Source: Pseudomonas pseudonitroreducens | GTDB lineage: Bacteria > Pseudomonadota > Gammaproteobacteria > Pseudomonadales > Pseudomonadaceae | Assembly (NCBI RefSeq): GCF_021603645.1 | Contig: NZ_BQHJ01000013.1 | Location: 1 to 64,000 of the forward strand | Reading direction: 5' to 3' | DNA length: 64,000 nucleotides | Made by a program: the position numbers and the translations under genes | Notes under the pieces: generated by a model | Seen by the model: the letters and a program-made list of their open reading frames with translations, nothing else | The model's database searches: none | What the model was told of the DNA's origin: nothing | In this document: positions 15,880 through 24,232 of the stretch, one piece after another | Position numbering within the stretch: position 1 is the first letter of the stretch | Layout of the letters: each line of letters starts with the position of its first letter

Positions 15880-16547
15880 CTTGCTTCGTCGCCTTCCTCG
15901 GAGGTGACAGCCACCACCTGTTGTTGTTCGTGGAGCAGCAGCATCTGGGCACTATGGCGCCACGGGTTTTCTTTGTTGGGCGGATAGACTCCCTGGCTGA
16001 TCCAGCTCGTGATGCGATGCCAGATTTGAGCCAGCGTCAGCCCATCGGTAATCAGCTCTTCGGCGACCAGCATGGCAACGTCGAGCATGGCCAGGCTGTC
16101 CTTCAGGTCTACCTGGTTCTCTTCCATGAGGTGGACCCATCTGTGCCAGACCAGGTGGTCTTGGTCCTCTGAAAGCTCAGGCCAGCGACCTCTAGGCGTC
16201 TTCACCCCGATGACCGCACGCTGCAGAGCAATTTCTTGAGGCGACAGTCCGAAGAACTTGTTGAGCAGATTCGTGGTTGCTCCCAGGCGAATTGCGCGCT
16301 CGATCAGCCGCATTTCTTCTTCAGAACGCGCAGCGCCGGAGATCAGCTTCATGACGATGGACTCGTCGATGCTGACCTTGGCCCAGGTGACTGGGGTATT
16401 GAGCAGCAGGCTCATAATGGTAGGGTGCTGGATTTGGCCCAGTACCTCGGGGGCAAGCCCCATCTCGATACAGCGATTCAGCTGACCGTTGCGCATCAGG
16501 TTCAGTATCTGCGACAGCACAGCTTCGTTTATTGGCGACTTGGACAT
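15876..16547 (-). CDS. DUF2857 family protein
   Basis: This 223-residue helical protein lies between ParB and the STY4528-type gene, the usual place of DUF2857 members in this element class. The C-terminal half contains LSPQEIALQRAVIGVKTPRGRW-like wording, a pattern suggesting a helix-turn-helix followed by a basic segment (LNKFFGLSPQEIALQRA, then RGRWPEL). It is likely a DNA-binding partner in replication or partition; its real role is not known. It overlaps the next gene by 4 bases (ATGA) and follows ParB by 28 bases. Confidence 0.75.
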   Translation of the reverse strand: MSKSPINEAVLSQILNLMRNGQLNRCIEMGLAPEVLGQIQHPTIMSLLLNTPVTWAKVSIDESIVMKLISGAARSEEEMRLIERAIRLGATTNLLNKFFGLSPQEIALQRAVIGVKTPRGRWPELSEDQDHLVWHRWVHLMEENQVDLKDSLAMLDVAMLVAEELITDGLTLAQIWHRITSWISQGVYPPNKENPWRHSAQMLLLHEQQQVVAVTSEEGDEAR

Positions 16548-16575
16548 TGCGATTCCCTCCCGTAATCGTCCGCGA

Positions 16576-18300
16576 TCAGCTGTCGAGGGCTGGTGTGTGC
16601 TGAGCGTGCTCTTGGATCTCCAGGTCGATGAGGCGACGGGCGAGGCGCACGATCCGGAACAACTTGACCAGTGCGCCGTCGCTCAGTCGACCTCGGTCGT
16701 CCGGGACCTGGTCTTTTGCCATCGGCTGCCCGAGGAGCAGTTGGCCGAGACCCGCAGCAAATTCGAACTCCATGAGGCCATCGCGGGCTTCGGGCTGATC
16801 CTCCAGTAGTTTCAGAGCGATTGCCGTTGCACCGCTGAGTGACTGGAGGAGCGTCACTGTGTGATGGGCAGTCGCGGTGATTTCAATTTCTTCCTGGGGC
16901 TGCCGGTAGGAGAACCCGATGCCGCCATCTACCTCGAAGATGTCACCGGGGGCGCCAACAGCCTGAAGTATTTCCACAGCCAGGTTGGCGATGTGCTTAC
17001 GCAGTTGGTCGGCCGCATCGATCTCGCGCTCGATATACCAGAGGTCGCTGATGGGGTGCAGTCCACCGGCCTGGACCGGGATGGCGATGAGTGCATTGGC
17101 ATTGAAGTCAGGCAGTTGCTCGCCATCCAGCGCGGCCATCTTCTGCTTCATTTCCACTACACGAGAGCTGATGTTCGCAGGGGCGGCGACATGACCATCG
17201 ATTCGAGCCTGACGGTCTTCGGCAGTCATCTGGTTGATGTCAGGAGTAGTGGTGATCCGCGTCCCCTGCCGTGCTGGCAGGGACGGCGGGATGGTCGCTG
17301 GTGTGTTCTTGCTGGTCGGCTGGGGCGGTAGAGCGGGCACCTGGGTTTCAGTCCCGCCGGTTTCGGCAACTTGAGGTGGCGGCGGCGGAGGGGATGGAAC
17401 TTCGACAACCGGAGTGCTACGGCGCAGTTGGTCCTGCTGCTGGGTGATCTCGAGCAGCACGTCCTCGTAGCCGATGCCGAGCGGCCCTTTCATTTGACCG
17501 ATCAGCTCATCCTGGAAGCGCTGGAACAGAAACTCTTCGGAATCACCTTCAAACTGAGCCAGCACGTCCTGAAAGAGCATCTCGAAGTCGATGCCGGCAC
17601 CTTTGTAGTGCTTTTCCCAGCAGGTGCTGGCTGTTTTACGCAGAGATAGAATTTTGCTGACTCTGTCCACGCCCAGACCGCTGTAGAGCATTCCCGGAAT
17701 AGCAGGTAGTAGGTATCGAATAGCGTCGAGCATGCGGCTGATGTGGGATTGCGAAACGGGATAGCCATCTGCGGCTAGGCGTCGCGACAGTTCTCTTTGC
17801 GATACTGCTTGGCCAGTCTCTGCCTCATAGTGAGTTTTGGCCTTATCGATGCCCACAGCGCGCTCAATGAACTTGAGATCGCCTTTCAGGTCGTTCTCGG
17901 CCAAGTGCCCTACCAAGGAAAGAATCTCGCCCCGGGCTTGATCCCAAGGGCGGAACAGGCAGTGGAACCGATAAAAGCGCTCGTCGCCGGTCTCCTGGTA
18001 AAGCTCTTTCAGGATGGCCAGGCGAGTGTTGCCCCCGTTGCGGATGCGATGCTTTTGTTCGCCTGGTCGGCGAGTGACTGGCGGGGGCGTATCAAGGCCG
18101 CGGGCCTTGATGGAGGCTTTAATTTCCTCGTACTTCGGGTTGCGAGTCGTCCGAGGGTTGTCGTCATACGGAAGGACGTCATCCAGCGTCAGCACCATCG
18201 GGGTGTCAACGACGGGATCGCTGAGTTGCGCCACGGGAGCGGCCTGCGGCTGGAAGCCAGGCTTGAGCATGGCGTCTTTCAGGGAGATCGGCTCGGCCAT
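16576..18300 (-). CDS. ParB family protein, PFGI-1 integrative element class
   Basis: The 574-residue product has an N-terminal ParB-like fold (DDVLPYDDNPRTTRNPKY near 38-55, then RIRNGGNTRLAILKEL) where the usual GERR box is replaced by GGNTR, as in this element-specific class. A helix-turn-helix follows (SQRELSRRLAADGYPVSQSH, about 167-186). A Pro-rich linker with seven consecutive prolines near 300-315 leads to a C-terminal region of about 200 residues. It would bind a centromere-like site and work with the ParA at 25.0-25.9 kb. parA and parB are separated here by about 6.7 kb of other genes, unlike a normal par operon. Confidence 0.88.
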   Translation of the reverse strand: MAEPISLKDAMLKPGFQPQAAPVAQLSDPVVDTPMVLTLDDVLPYDDNPRTTRNPKYEEIKASIKARGLDTPPPVTRRPGEQKHRIRNGGNTRLAILKELYQETGDERFYRFHCLFRPWDQARGEILSLVGHLAENDLKGDLKFIERAVGIDKAKTHYEAETGQAVSQRELSRRLAADGYPVSQSHISRMLDAIRYLLPAIPGMLYSGLGVDRVSKILSLRKTASTCWEKHYKGAGIDFEMLFQDVLAQFEGDSEEFLFQRFQDELIGQMKGPLGIGYEDVLLEITQQQDQLRRSTPVVEVPSPPPPPPQVAETGGTETQVPALPPQPTSKNTPATIPPSLPARQGTRITTTPDINQMTAEDRQARIDGHVAAPANISSRVVEMKQKMAALDGEQLPDFNANALIAIPVQAGGLHPISDLWYIEREIDAADQLRKHIANLAVEILQAVGAPGDIFEVDGGIGFSYRQPQEEIEITATAHHTVTLLQSLSGATAIALKLLEDQPEARDGLMEFEFAAGLGQLLLGQPMAKDQVPDDRGRLSDGALVKLFRIVRLARRLIDLEIQEHAQHTPALDS

Positions 18301-18302
18301 GA

Positions 18303-18557
18303 TTACAGTCCCCGCGCGTCGTTGGCGGAGTCGGCACCAGTAGGCTGCTGGGACAGCAGCCGGTCGATGACCTGGTTGGCTCGCTGGATCTGCGACTCCA
18401 GTTCGTCAACGCGCTCCAGGCGATGGAGGATCTCGCGATTCAAGGATCGGTCGTTGTCCTTGGCCAGCTCGGCAATGCGGCTTTTCATCCCACAGGGCAT
18501 GCGGACTACGAATTTGTCTTCGGGCTCTTTGGTGGCGGTTTGGCGATCAGCGCTCAT
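18303..18557 (-). CDS. Arc-type ribbon-helix-helix DNA-binding protein
   Basis: This 84-residue protein contains an Arc-like ribbon-helix-helix: a beta strand (DKFVVRMP), helix 1 (GMKSRIAELAKDN) and helix 2 after DRSLNREILHRLER, with the family wording NDRSLN.EI. A short coiled coil (residues 48-68) follows. Such proteins bind operators as dimers and usually repress their own operon. The start has a GGAG site upstream, and parB begins 2 bases after its stop, so it may regulate parB and genes below. The palindromes in the element are possible targets. Confidence 0.82.
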   Translation of the reverse strand: MSADRQTATKEPEDKFVVRMPCGMKSRIAELAKDNDRSLNREILHRLERVDELESQIQRANQVIDRLLSQQPTGADSANDARGL

Positions 18558-18589
18558 GTCATTTCTCCGGAATTCTGGCGGCAGGTTTC

Positions 18590-19591
18590 TCAGCGACGCT
18601 TCAGCTGGTCGTGCAGCTGGGTCGGGAGGCCACGAATGGTCAGCACGTCGCGCTCTCCGTCGTACTCGACCTTGCTGCCCAGCAGGTGGGCCTCAAAGCT
18701 GATCGACAGGCCTTCCGCGCGGCCAGTGAAGCGGCGGAACTGGTTGAGGGTGCGTTTGTCCGCCGGGAACTCTGGCGACAGGCCGTAATCCTTGTTGCGG
18801 ATGTAGTCGTAGAAGGCGCGCGGCGCCTGGTCGTCCATCAGTTCGGAGAGTGCGTCCAGGGCCATCGGCTCGCCGATCTTGGCCTGGCTGGTGGCGTAAT
18901 CCACTAGCACATCGGTCCTCTCGCGGGCCTGTTCTTCGGGCAGGTCTTCGCTTTCCACGAAGTCGCTGAAGGCCTTGAGCAGGGTGCGGGTCTCGCTCGG
19001 GCCGTCGACGCCCTCGGTGCAGCCGATGAAGTCGCAGAAGTAGTCCGAGACCTTCTTTCCGCTTTTGCCCCTGATGAACGAGATGTACTGTTTGGACGTC
19101 TTGTTGTTCTGCCACTCGGAGATGTTGATCCGCGCGGCCATGTGCAGCTTGCTGAGGTCAAGATGGCGCGAGGGAGTTACTTCTAGCGCCTCGGTCACCG
19201 CCACTCCTTCGCTGTGGTGGAGGAGGGCGATGGACAGGTAGTCGGTCATGCCTTGCTGGTAATGGCAGAACAGCACGTGGCCGCCAGTGGAGAGATTGGA
19301 CTCCTCCATCAAATGCGCGAGCTGTTCCACTGCATGGCGGCTGAACTCGACAAAGTCCATGCTGCCAACCAGGAACTCGTTCAGCCAACCGCTTAGCGGG
19401 TAGGCGCCGGATTCGCCATGGAAAAGGCCCCAGGCCTTGTTCGGCTTGGCGTTGTAGCTCTCGTTGAGGTCGGCCATGAGGTTTTCCATAGCCTGGGAAT
19501 CGACCAGCTCGACACCACTGATATGCAGTGCAGATGGGTTGCCGTCGGGCTTCTTGTCGATCAGGTGGACGATGGCGTGACGAATGGGCAT
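18590..19591 (-). CDS. yejK: Nucleoid-associated protein, YejK/NdpA family
   Basis: This 333-residue protein matches the YejK (37-kDa nucleoid-associated) family over its length: [17 protein letters not shown] at the start, a middle with [20 protein letters not shown], and a C-terminal [15 protein letters not shown]. Size equals chromosomal YejK (about 335). An element-borne copy may compact or silence the incoming DNA or assist replication. The ATG at 19591 shares one base with the stop of the preceding gene (TAATG) and has AGGAG 8 bases upstream; the longer frame upstream is read-through. Confidence 0.9.
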   Translation of the reverse strand: MPIRHAIVHLIDKKPDGNPSALHISGVELVDSQAMENLMADLNESYNAKPNKAWGLFHGESGAYPLSGWLNEFLVGSMDFVEFSRHAVEQLAHLMEESNLSTGGHVLFCHYQQGMTDYLSIALLHHSEGVAVTEALEVTPSRHLDLSKLHMAARINISEWQNNKTSKQYISFIRGKSGKKVSDYFCDFIGCTEGVDGPSETRTLLKAFSDFVESEDLPEEQARERTDVLVDYATSQAKIGEPMALDALSELMDDQAPRAFYDYIRNKDYGLSPEFPADKRTLNQFRRFTGRAEGLSISFEAHLLGSKVEYDGERDVLTIRGLPTQLHDQLKRR

Positions 19592-19830
19592 TAGATGATC
19601 TCCTGACAGGACGACTGGGCCGCCTGAACGTCGGCGCGGCGGAGGCGCGCGAGAGCGTTGAGGGCCGAATGGCAGTCGCTGGCGGTGAAAGAGGTGAAGA
19701 TGGGCAGCCGGCCAGGCTTGCTGAATTTGACGTGGCCGCCGGCGGTGCGGCTTGCGCTCCATCCGAGTTGTTCAGCAGTGATGACCAGGCGTTTCAAGCC
19801 TTCTTGGGCGCCGCGGAGGAAATTACGCAT
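19591..19830 (-). CDS. HicA-like small protein
   Basis: This 79-residue protein has a HicA-type pattern: a helix ([14 protein letters not shown]), then [19 protein letters not shown], where HicA toxins have G.HH.F with the catalytic His (here His33), and a final helix. No HicB antitoxin gene accompanies it; the genes on either side overlap it (8 bases with the upstream gene, 1 base with yejK). It may therefore be a solitary RNA-binding HicA-fold protein instead of a toxin. The fold assignment is moderate. Confidence 0.6.
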   Translation of the reverse strand: MRNFLRGAQEGLKRLVITAEQLGWSASRTAGGHVKFSKPGRLPIFTSFTASDCHSALNALARLRRADVQAAQSSCQEII

Positions 19831-20323
19831 TAGCGGTTTCCTCCTGCTGCTGAAGCCAGGTCTCCATGTCCTGCAGGCCTGCTGGAAGGGTTCCGGTGCG
19901 AGCTGCCTCGAGGAGGCGCTCTACCAAGCGCTTCAGGTGCTTATCCAGTTGGTGCCGTTGGCAGGCAATCTCGTCATGCGATGAGCGGAGCAGTTGCACT
20001 TCTTCCTGCAGCTGCTCGAGGACCAGAGCACCGCCGGCGCCTGCAGGGCAGACTTCAGCTGCAGTCGCTCGGAACTGGGTGAACAAGCGTGCCTCCCAGT
20101 CCTGGCGGCAAGGCCAGAACCGGTGGCCGCGCTCCACGTTCCAGCCGCTGGTCCACGTGCGGCATTTTCCGCAGTCCGGGCAAGGCATCTCGCCGCCACC
20201 GTCCAGGTGATAACCGCAGTGCATGCAGATCCACGTGGGACCAGCACGCAGCAGCAGCTCAAGGCGTAGCTCGTTGTTGTGGATACGGTGCAGTGGGCGG
20301 AAGGTGGTGATCTCAGACATCAC
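19823..20323 (-). CDS. Zinc-finger protein with C-terminal coiled coil, unknown
   Basis: A 166-residue product with a zinc-ribbon-like cluster C33-x2-C36 and C48-x2-C51 (plus C54), followed by a Trp/Arg-rich stretch and a long amphipathic helical region (about 100-165; LEQLQEEVQLLRSSHDEIAC) likely to form a coiled coil. No named family is recognised. It overlaps both neighbours (8 and 11 bases), so it is part of a tightly coupled run of small genes between dnaB and yejK. Confidence 0.65.
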   Translation of the reverse strand: MMSEITTFRPLHRIHNNELRLELLLRAGPTWICMHCGYHLDGGGEMPCPDCGKCRTWTSGWNVERGHRFWPCRQDWEARLFTQFRATAAEVCPAGAGGALVLEQLQEEVQLLRSSHDEIACQRHQLDKHLKRLVERLLEAARTGTLPAGLQDMETWLQQQEETANA

Positions 20324-20549
20324 GACCTCCGCTCAGACTCCAGCGGCTCTCGATGTAGTTCGCTTTGTCACCAGGCTGCGCCGGCAGCTTGGCGATCACA
20401 CCTTGGCCTTCGCCGAAGAGGCGGTCGGCCAGGCGCTGTGCAGCGATCTGATCGCTCCAGGTGCAGCTTGCGCGCTTGCCTTTCACGGTGTTGGTGAAGA
20501 ACCCAGCTCCGTCGAATTTCACTACGCACTCGCGGGAGGTTGCGCTCAT
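20313..20549 (-). CDS. Small protein of unknown function, 78 residues
   Basis: The frame (MSATSRECVVKFDGAGFFTN...) overlaps the downstream gene by 11 bases and its ATG overlaps the upstream stop by 4 (ATGA). Codon use and the coupled layout support a real gene. The sequence suggests a small beta-rich fold with one conserved-looking WSDQIAAQRLADRLFGEG helix. No function can be proposed. Confidence 0.6.
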   Translation of the reverse strand: MSATSRECVVKFDGAGFFTNTVKGKRASCTWSDQIAAQRLADRLFGEGQGVIAKLPAQPGDKANYIESRWSLSGGRDV

Positions 20550-21061
20550 GGTGCGACCTCCTGGTTGAGAGCATCGCCGGCCTGGACAGCCACGATCTCA
20601 GGGGAATCGCCGGGATAGCGGGTTGCCAGTTCAGTGAGGAACTCGCGTGCAGCCTCCCGGGCACCGGGAATGCGAAACACCACAGTGCAGTGATGCGCTT
20701 CGGCCTGGCCGGAAAGAGAGGGGATCACTCCGACCTTGAGCGAACAACTGAACAGATACTTTGGAACCCAGACCGCCCAGAAGTAGTTGGAGAGCAGCGC
20801 GCCAGGTGCCTTCAGGCTGAGCTCTAGCGTGCCTGCGTCGGTTTCGAGGATCTCGATGTACTGCAGCTTCTCGAACTCCCTGAGCTCAGCGTGGAGCGCA
20901 GCAGGGGCGACAGTGCTGTGGTCACGACCGAGCCGCGTAATGACTTGGCTGAGGGCGTCGAGCTCGATGGCGTTCAGACCGGCGCGATGAGCGTGAGCCA
21001 GAGCAGAGGCTTCGAACGGAACGCCGGCGGCGATAGCAGGGAAAGCTCCATCAGCGCGCAT
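20546..21061 (-). CDS. Unknown element protein, 171 residues
   Basis: The start at 21061 (MRADGAFPAIAAG) has an ideal GGAGG site 6 bases upstream; a longer frame from 21082 would run through that site. The first half is helical with an HTH-like stretch (ALSQVITRLGRDHSTVAPAA), and the second half is beta-rich (LELSLKAPGALLSNYFW). No family is recognised. It overlaps the upstream zinc-ribbon gene by 11 bases and the downstream gene by 4. Confidence 0.6.
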   Translation of the reverse strand: MRADGAFPAIAAGVPFEASALAHAHRAGLNAIELDALSQVITRLGRDHSTVAPAALHAELREFEKLQYIEILETDAGTLELSLKAPGALLSNYFWAVWVPKYLFSCSLKVGVIPSLSGQAEAHHCTVVFRIPGAREAAREFLTELATRYPGDSPEIVAVQAGDALNQEVAP

Positions 21062-21239
21062 GGTCCACCTCCTGCAGTTCATCGATGTCGTAGCTACCGC
21101 AAACGGGGCAGGTGAGGACCTCGATCTCGCCTTCAGGGCTGGTTTCGGCCGGAACGAACTGGCGTACGTTCTGCAGCGGATGGTGAGTCCCGCAGTTGCG
21201 GCACCAATGGGTGATGGGGGAGTGCTGACTGGACGTCAT
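21051..21239 (-). CDS. Small zinc-ribbon protein, 62 residues
   Basis: Two CxxC knuckles (C13-x2-C16 in HWCRNCGTHH and C44-x2-C47 in LTCPVCGSYD) form a canonical zinc ribbon. Its ATG overlaps the dnaB stop (ATGA) and it overlaps the next gene by 11 bases. Small zinc ribbons of this kind bind nucleic acid or partner proteins; nothing more specific can be said. Confidence 0.65.
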   Translation of the reverse strand: MTSSQHSPITHWCRNCGTHHPLQNVRQFVPAETSPEGEIEVLTCPVCGSYDIDELQEVDHAR

Positions 21240-22582
21240 GCGAATGCTCCTTGCAGCTCATGCGCACTGAGATTGGCGAATCGCGTCTGCTGGGGGATGA
21301 AGGCGGTGCGGACGGTTCCGGTCGGACCGTTACGGTTCTTTCCGACGATCAGCTCTGCGATGCCTTTGGCCTCGGTATCGGGGTTGTACACCTCGTCCCG
21401 ATACACGAAGAGGATCAGGTCGGCGTCCTGCTCGATGGCGCCGCTGTCCCTGAGGTCCGCGCAGATGGGGCGTTTGTTCGGACGGCGTTCGAGATCTCGG
21501 TTCAGCTGGGAAAGGGCTATAACCGGGCAATCCATCTCCTTCGCCAAGGCCTTCAGCGAGCGCGAGATCTCGCTGATCTCGTTGGCTCTGTTCTCTTGGC
21601 CGGGGCTGCGCATGAGCTGCAGGTAGTCGGCCATGATCAATGACGGTTTTCCGTAGCGACGAGCAGCTCGGCGCGCCTTGGCTCGAAGCTGCATCGGCGT
21701 GAGGTTGCCGGTATCGTCCATGACCAGCCGTGTTCCATACCCGTCCATGCGTGCCACGGCGCCGGTCAGTTTTTGCCAGTCCTCTTCCTCGAGTCTGCCC
21801 TTCAGCAGCCTTGAGAGATCAATACGTCCAAGAATGGCTAGCAGCCGATACACTAGGGCCTGGGCTGGCATCTCCATGCTGTACACCTGGACCGTCTGAT
21901 CCGGGCGCGACTTCAGCGCAGCGTCGACGATGCTCAAGCAGAACGAGGTTTTGCCCATCGAGGGACGGGCGCCGACTATGACCAGGTCGGCAGGCTGGAG
22001 TCCCGAGGTCAGCTCATCGAGATCGTCCAGGCCAGTTGAAACCCCGGTCACCGTGACGTTGCCGTTGAAGTTCTGATCGATCTGGTCGACGACCTTGATC
22101 ATTGTGTCGCGGACGTTCACGAACTCGGAGGTCGACCGGCCTTCACCCAGTGCGAACAGCTGCTGCTCGATCGACTCCTGGACCTCGTTGGCATCAGCCT
22201 GTTGGTCAGTAGCGGCGCGCGAGCACTGGTAGCCCAGGGTCATCAGCTGACGAAGGTGCGACCGGTTGCCCACGATCGCAGCGTAGTGCTGGATATTCGC
22301 AACCGACGGAGTGTTCATGGCCAGCTCAGCCAAATAGGCCAGGCCGCCTACTTCCTCATGAGCCTCCAGCGCTTCACCGATAGTGACGATGTCGAAGGGG
22401 CTGTTCTTCGAAGCAAGGTCACTGATCGCTTTGAAAATCAGTTTGTGCTCACGACGGTAGAAGTCCTCCTCCTGCAACTGATCGCCGACCAGGTCCCATG
22501 CCTCGTTGTCGAGCATCAGCCCGCCAAGGACACCCTGCTCAGCTTCAATCGAATGAGGAGGGGAGAGGTCCAGGTGGTTCAT
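21236..22582 (-). CDS. dnaB: Replicative DNA helicase, DnaB family
   Basis: This 448-residue protein has the DnaB N-terminal helical domain (SIEAEQGVLGGLMLDNEAW at 11-29) and a RecA-type motor with Walker A GARPSMGKT (204-212), Walker B IMADYLQL, and the DnaB motif LSQLNRDLERRPNKRP followed by LRDSGAIEQDADLILF. It unwinds DNA at the element's replication fork. A dnaB homologue near parA is a hallmark of PAPI-1-class elements. The ATG at 22582 overlaps the preceding stop (ATGA); the 27 residues upstream of it in frame are read-through of the DUF2786 gene. Confidence 0.95.
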   Translation of the reverse strand: MNHLDLSPPHSIEAEQGVLGGLMLDNEAWDLVGDQLQEEDFYRREHKLIFKAISDLASKNSPFDIVTIGEALEAHEEVGGLAYLAELAMNTPSVANIQHYAAIVGNRSHLRQLMTLGYQCSRAATDQQADANEVQESIEQQLFALGEGRSTSEFVNVRDTMIKVVDQIDQNFNGNVTVTGVSTGLDDLDELTSGLQPADLVIVGARPSMGKTSFCLSIVDAALKSRPDQTVQVYSMEMPAQALVYRLLAILGRIDLSRLLKGRLEEEDWQKLTGAVARMDGYGTRLVMDDTGNLTPMQLRAKARRAARRYGKPSLIMADYLQLMRSPGQENRANEISEISRSLKALAKEMDCPVIALSQLNRDLERRPNKRPICADLRDSGAIEQDADLILFVYRDEVYNPDTEAKGIAELIVGKNRNGPTGTVRTAFIPQQTRFANLSAHELQGAFA

Positions 22583-23277
22583 CTGGCACCCCCGTGCGCA
22601 AGCGCTGCCAGGGGATCCCGGCCGACACCACGACGCAACTGGGCCTTCTTGCCTGCCTCCCATCCAGCGTGCAACGAGCTGCGATCATGGCCCTTGGCAG
22701 GCGTCGAGCTTATGTTGGTGTGCTGGAGGTTCGGGTGGTGCAGGCTGAGATAGGCGCTGATTTCAGAGCGAGTGTCGGAGCTCATGCCCGTGGCGAATTG
22801 GTCGACCTTCTGCGCAACGGCACGTATCCAGCCTTCCGCGAACAGCTGTCCGCGGCGCCGCTTGGTCTTCAGCTGGCAACGCGATAGCTGGGCGACGTGC
22901 TCGCGGCGAGCTTTCTGCAGCTGGTTGAGCAGGCTGCTGTAGGTATACGCAGCCAGGTCAGGGCCCACACCCTTGCCCAGAAACTTGAAGCAATAGCCGT
23001 GACCGTGGCGGTAGTAAGAGAGGTAACTGCAGTCGAAGGCCTCAGCGCAGGCAAGGGCAAGCGAGTGATGCCAGTCTGCAGGAGAACGGCGGGTATGGGT
23101 CGGGACGCTGGCTTCGTCAACCAGGCTTGCGCGGATATCCTCATGCTCCAAGTTGTACTGGGACATGAGCGCGCGTGCCTGACGGAGCGCAGTTTCGACT
23201 TCATTCGGCGTGGCACCGTTGGAATTGGCCAGAGCCATCAGCTTGGCCACCTTGTCCAGGACTTTCTGCTTATCCAT
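22579..23277 (-). CDS. DUF2786 family protein
   Basis: The 232-residue product begins with the DUF2786 pattern (KVLDKVAKLMALANSNGAT, then ALRQARALMSQYNLEHEDI). The rest (about 60-190) contains a conserved-looking WHHSLALACAEAFDC segment and basic helices, reminiscent of DUF7168-type C-terminal regions that accompany DUF2786. The role is unknown; such proteins are frequent in phages and conjugative elements. The start (ATG 23277) overlaps the upstream stop by the ATGA motif and is coupled to dnaB in the same way. Confidence 0.8.
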   Translation of the reverse strand: MDKQKVLDKVAKLMALANSNGATPNEVETALRQARALMSQYNLEHEDIRASLVDEASVPTHTRRSPADWHHSLALACAEAFDCSYLSYYRHGHGYCFKFLGKGVGPDLAAYTYSSLLNQLQKARREHVAQLSRCQLKTKRRRGQLFAEGWIRAVAQKVDQFATGMSSDTRSEISAYLSLHHPNLQHTNISSTPAKGHDRSSLHAGWEAGKKAQLRRGVGRDPLAALAHGGAR

Positions 23278-23516
23278 CAGGCCTGGCCCTCGCTCAAGGT
23301 GCTGAGAGGCTTGCGAGGCTCGTATTGCAGCTCCCACGTCGGATGGAACGGCATGGTGTGCTTGAGGCCATCCAACTGCACGTTCAGTCGGCAATCCTTG
23401 GCGCTGCGGATGGTGCCGAACTCCTTCTTCCCGCACCCGGTGTAGAGCACTCGCATCCCGCGCTTGGCCGGAACGCCGTACCACTTACGAGTTCTTTCCA
23501 TTTGCCCGGCCATCAC
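23277..23516 (-). CDS. Small protein with SH3-like beta fold, unknown
   Basis: A 79-residue protein starting MMAGQMERTRKW. Residues 13-65 look like a small beta barrel (RVLYTGCGKKEFGTIRSAKD, then RLNVQLDG), similar in style to KOW or SH3-type modules that bind nucleic acids. The start overlaps the upstream stop and the stop overlaps the DUF2786 start (both ATGA). No family name can be given. Confidence 0.6.
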   Translation of the reverse strand: MMAGQMERTRKWYGVPAKRGMRVLYTGCGKKEFGTIRSAKDCRLNVQLDGLKHTMPFHPTWELQYEPRKPLSTLSEGQA

Positions 23517-24232
23517 ACACCTCCCGAAGCCAGCACTGCGGCGTTGGTCAGCGCGCGGAAGCTCTCAATTACGCCTTCACGCAACTCCTGCTCGGCGTGA
23601 ATTGCGTTACTGCGGTTTTCGCTCCCGCCCTTCTCCGCAAACTCCTGCATTGCGTAGCGGAATTTGGTTATCAGGCTTCCGATATGTTCCAAGCCCCTCG
23701 AATAAGCCTGTCCCTGACGGCCCTCACACGCGATCAGGTCCGCTTCGCACTGAGCTGCAGGGCGGTCTGCCTGAGAGGGAACGTTGCTGCGCTCCACCCG
23801 GGTGTTCCAGGTGCGACGAGCTTCTGCAGCGTCGACCTCTACCTCGGTAGCCAGACCGCACCAGGTGCATTCCACGCGGTGGCCACATTCACTGTCAGTT
23901 TGCTCCGCCAAGCATCCGCAGCACGGGCAGCTGAGCAGTGGGCCGAACTGGAGGGAGTGCTCGGCGCGAGCATGGTCCATGGTCTTGAGGACCGCGCCCA
24001 GGGCGCTCTGGCTGCCAGCCAGCGCCGGCGAGTGCACTTCTTTGGTGGAAAGAGAAAGCTCCAGGCACCCCTTCTCGGAGACCTGGAAGTTGCTGCTGTG
24101 AAGTGAAAAGCCGACTCCGTTGATGGAGACGTTCAGGGGGAGATCGGCTGCAGTCGCATCTTGGCGCTGGATAGTCGCTAGGCGTCCCTGCAGCATTGCC
24201 AGCGTGACTGGCTTCTTGGCATCACCGTTCAT
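23513..24232 (-). CDS. Protein with Lar-type zinc ribbon
   Basis: This 239-residue protein has a central segment (about 101-145) with SCPCCG (C102, C104, C105), then ECTWCG (C122, C125) and EARRTWNTR, closely following the Lar / restriction-alleviation signature CPFCG...V.C..CG...A...WN.R. The flanking N-terminal 95 residues and the helical C-terminus are not recognised. Stand-alone Lar modulates type I restriction in E. coli, so an anti-restriction role is possible but unproven. ATG 24232 is chosen for the ATGA overlap with the upstream gene. Confidence 0.65.
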   Translation of the reverse strand: MNGDAKKPVTLAMLQGRLATIQRQDATAADLPLNVSINGVGFSLHSSNFQVSEKGCLELSLSTKEVHSPALAGSQSALGAVLKTMDHARAEHSLQFGPLLSCPCCGCLAEQTDSECGHRVECTWCGLATEVEVDAAEARRTWNTRVERSNVPSQADRPAAQCEADLIACEGRQGQAYSRGLEHIGSLITKFRYAMQEFAEKGGSENRSNAIHAEQELREGVIESFRALTNAAVLASGGV

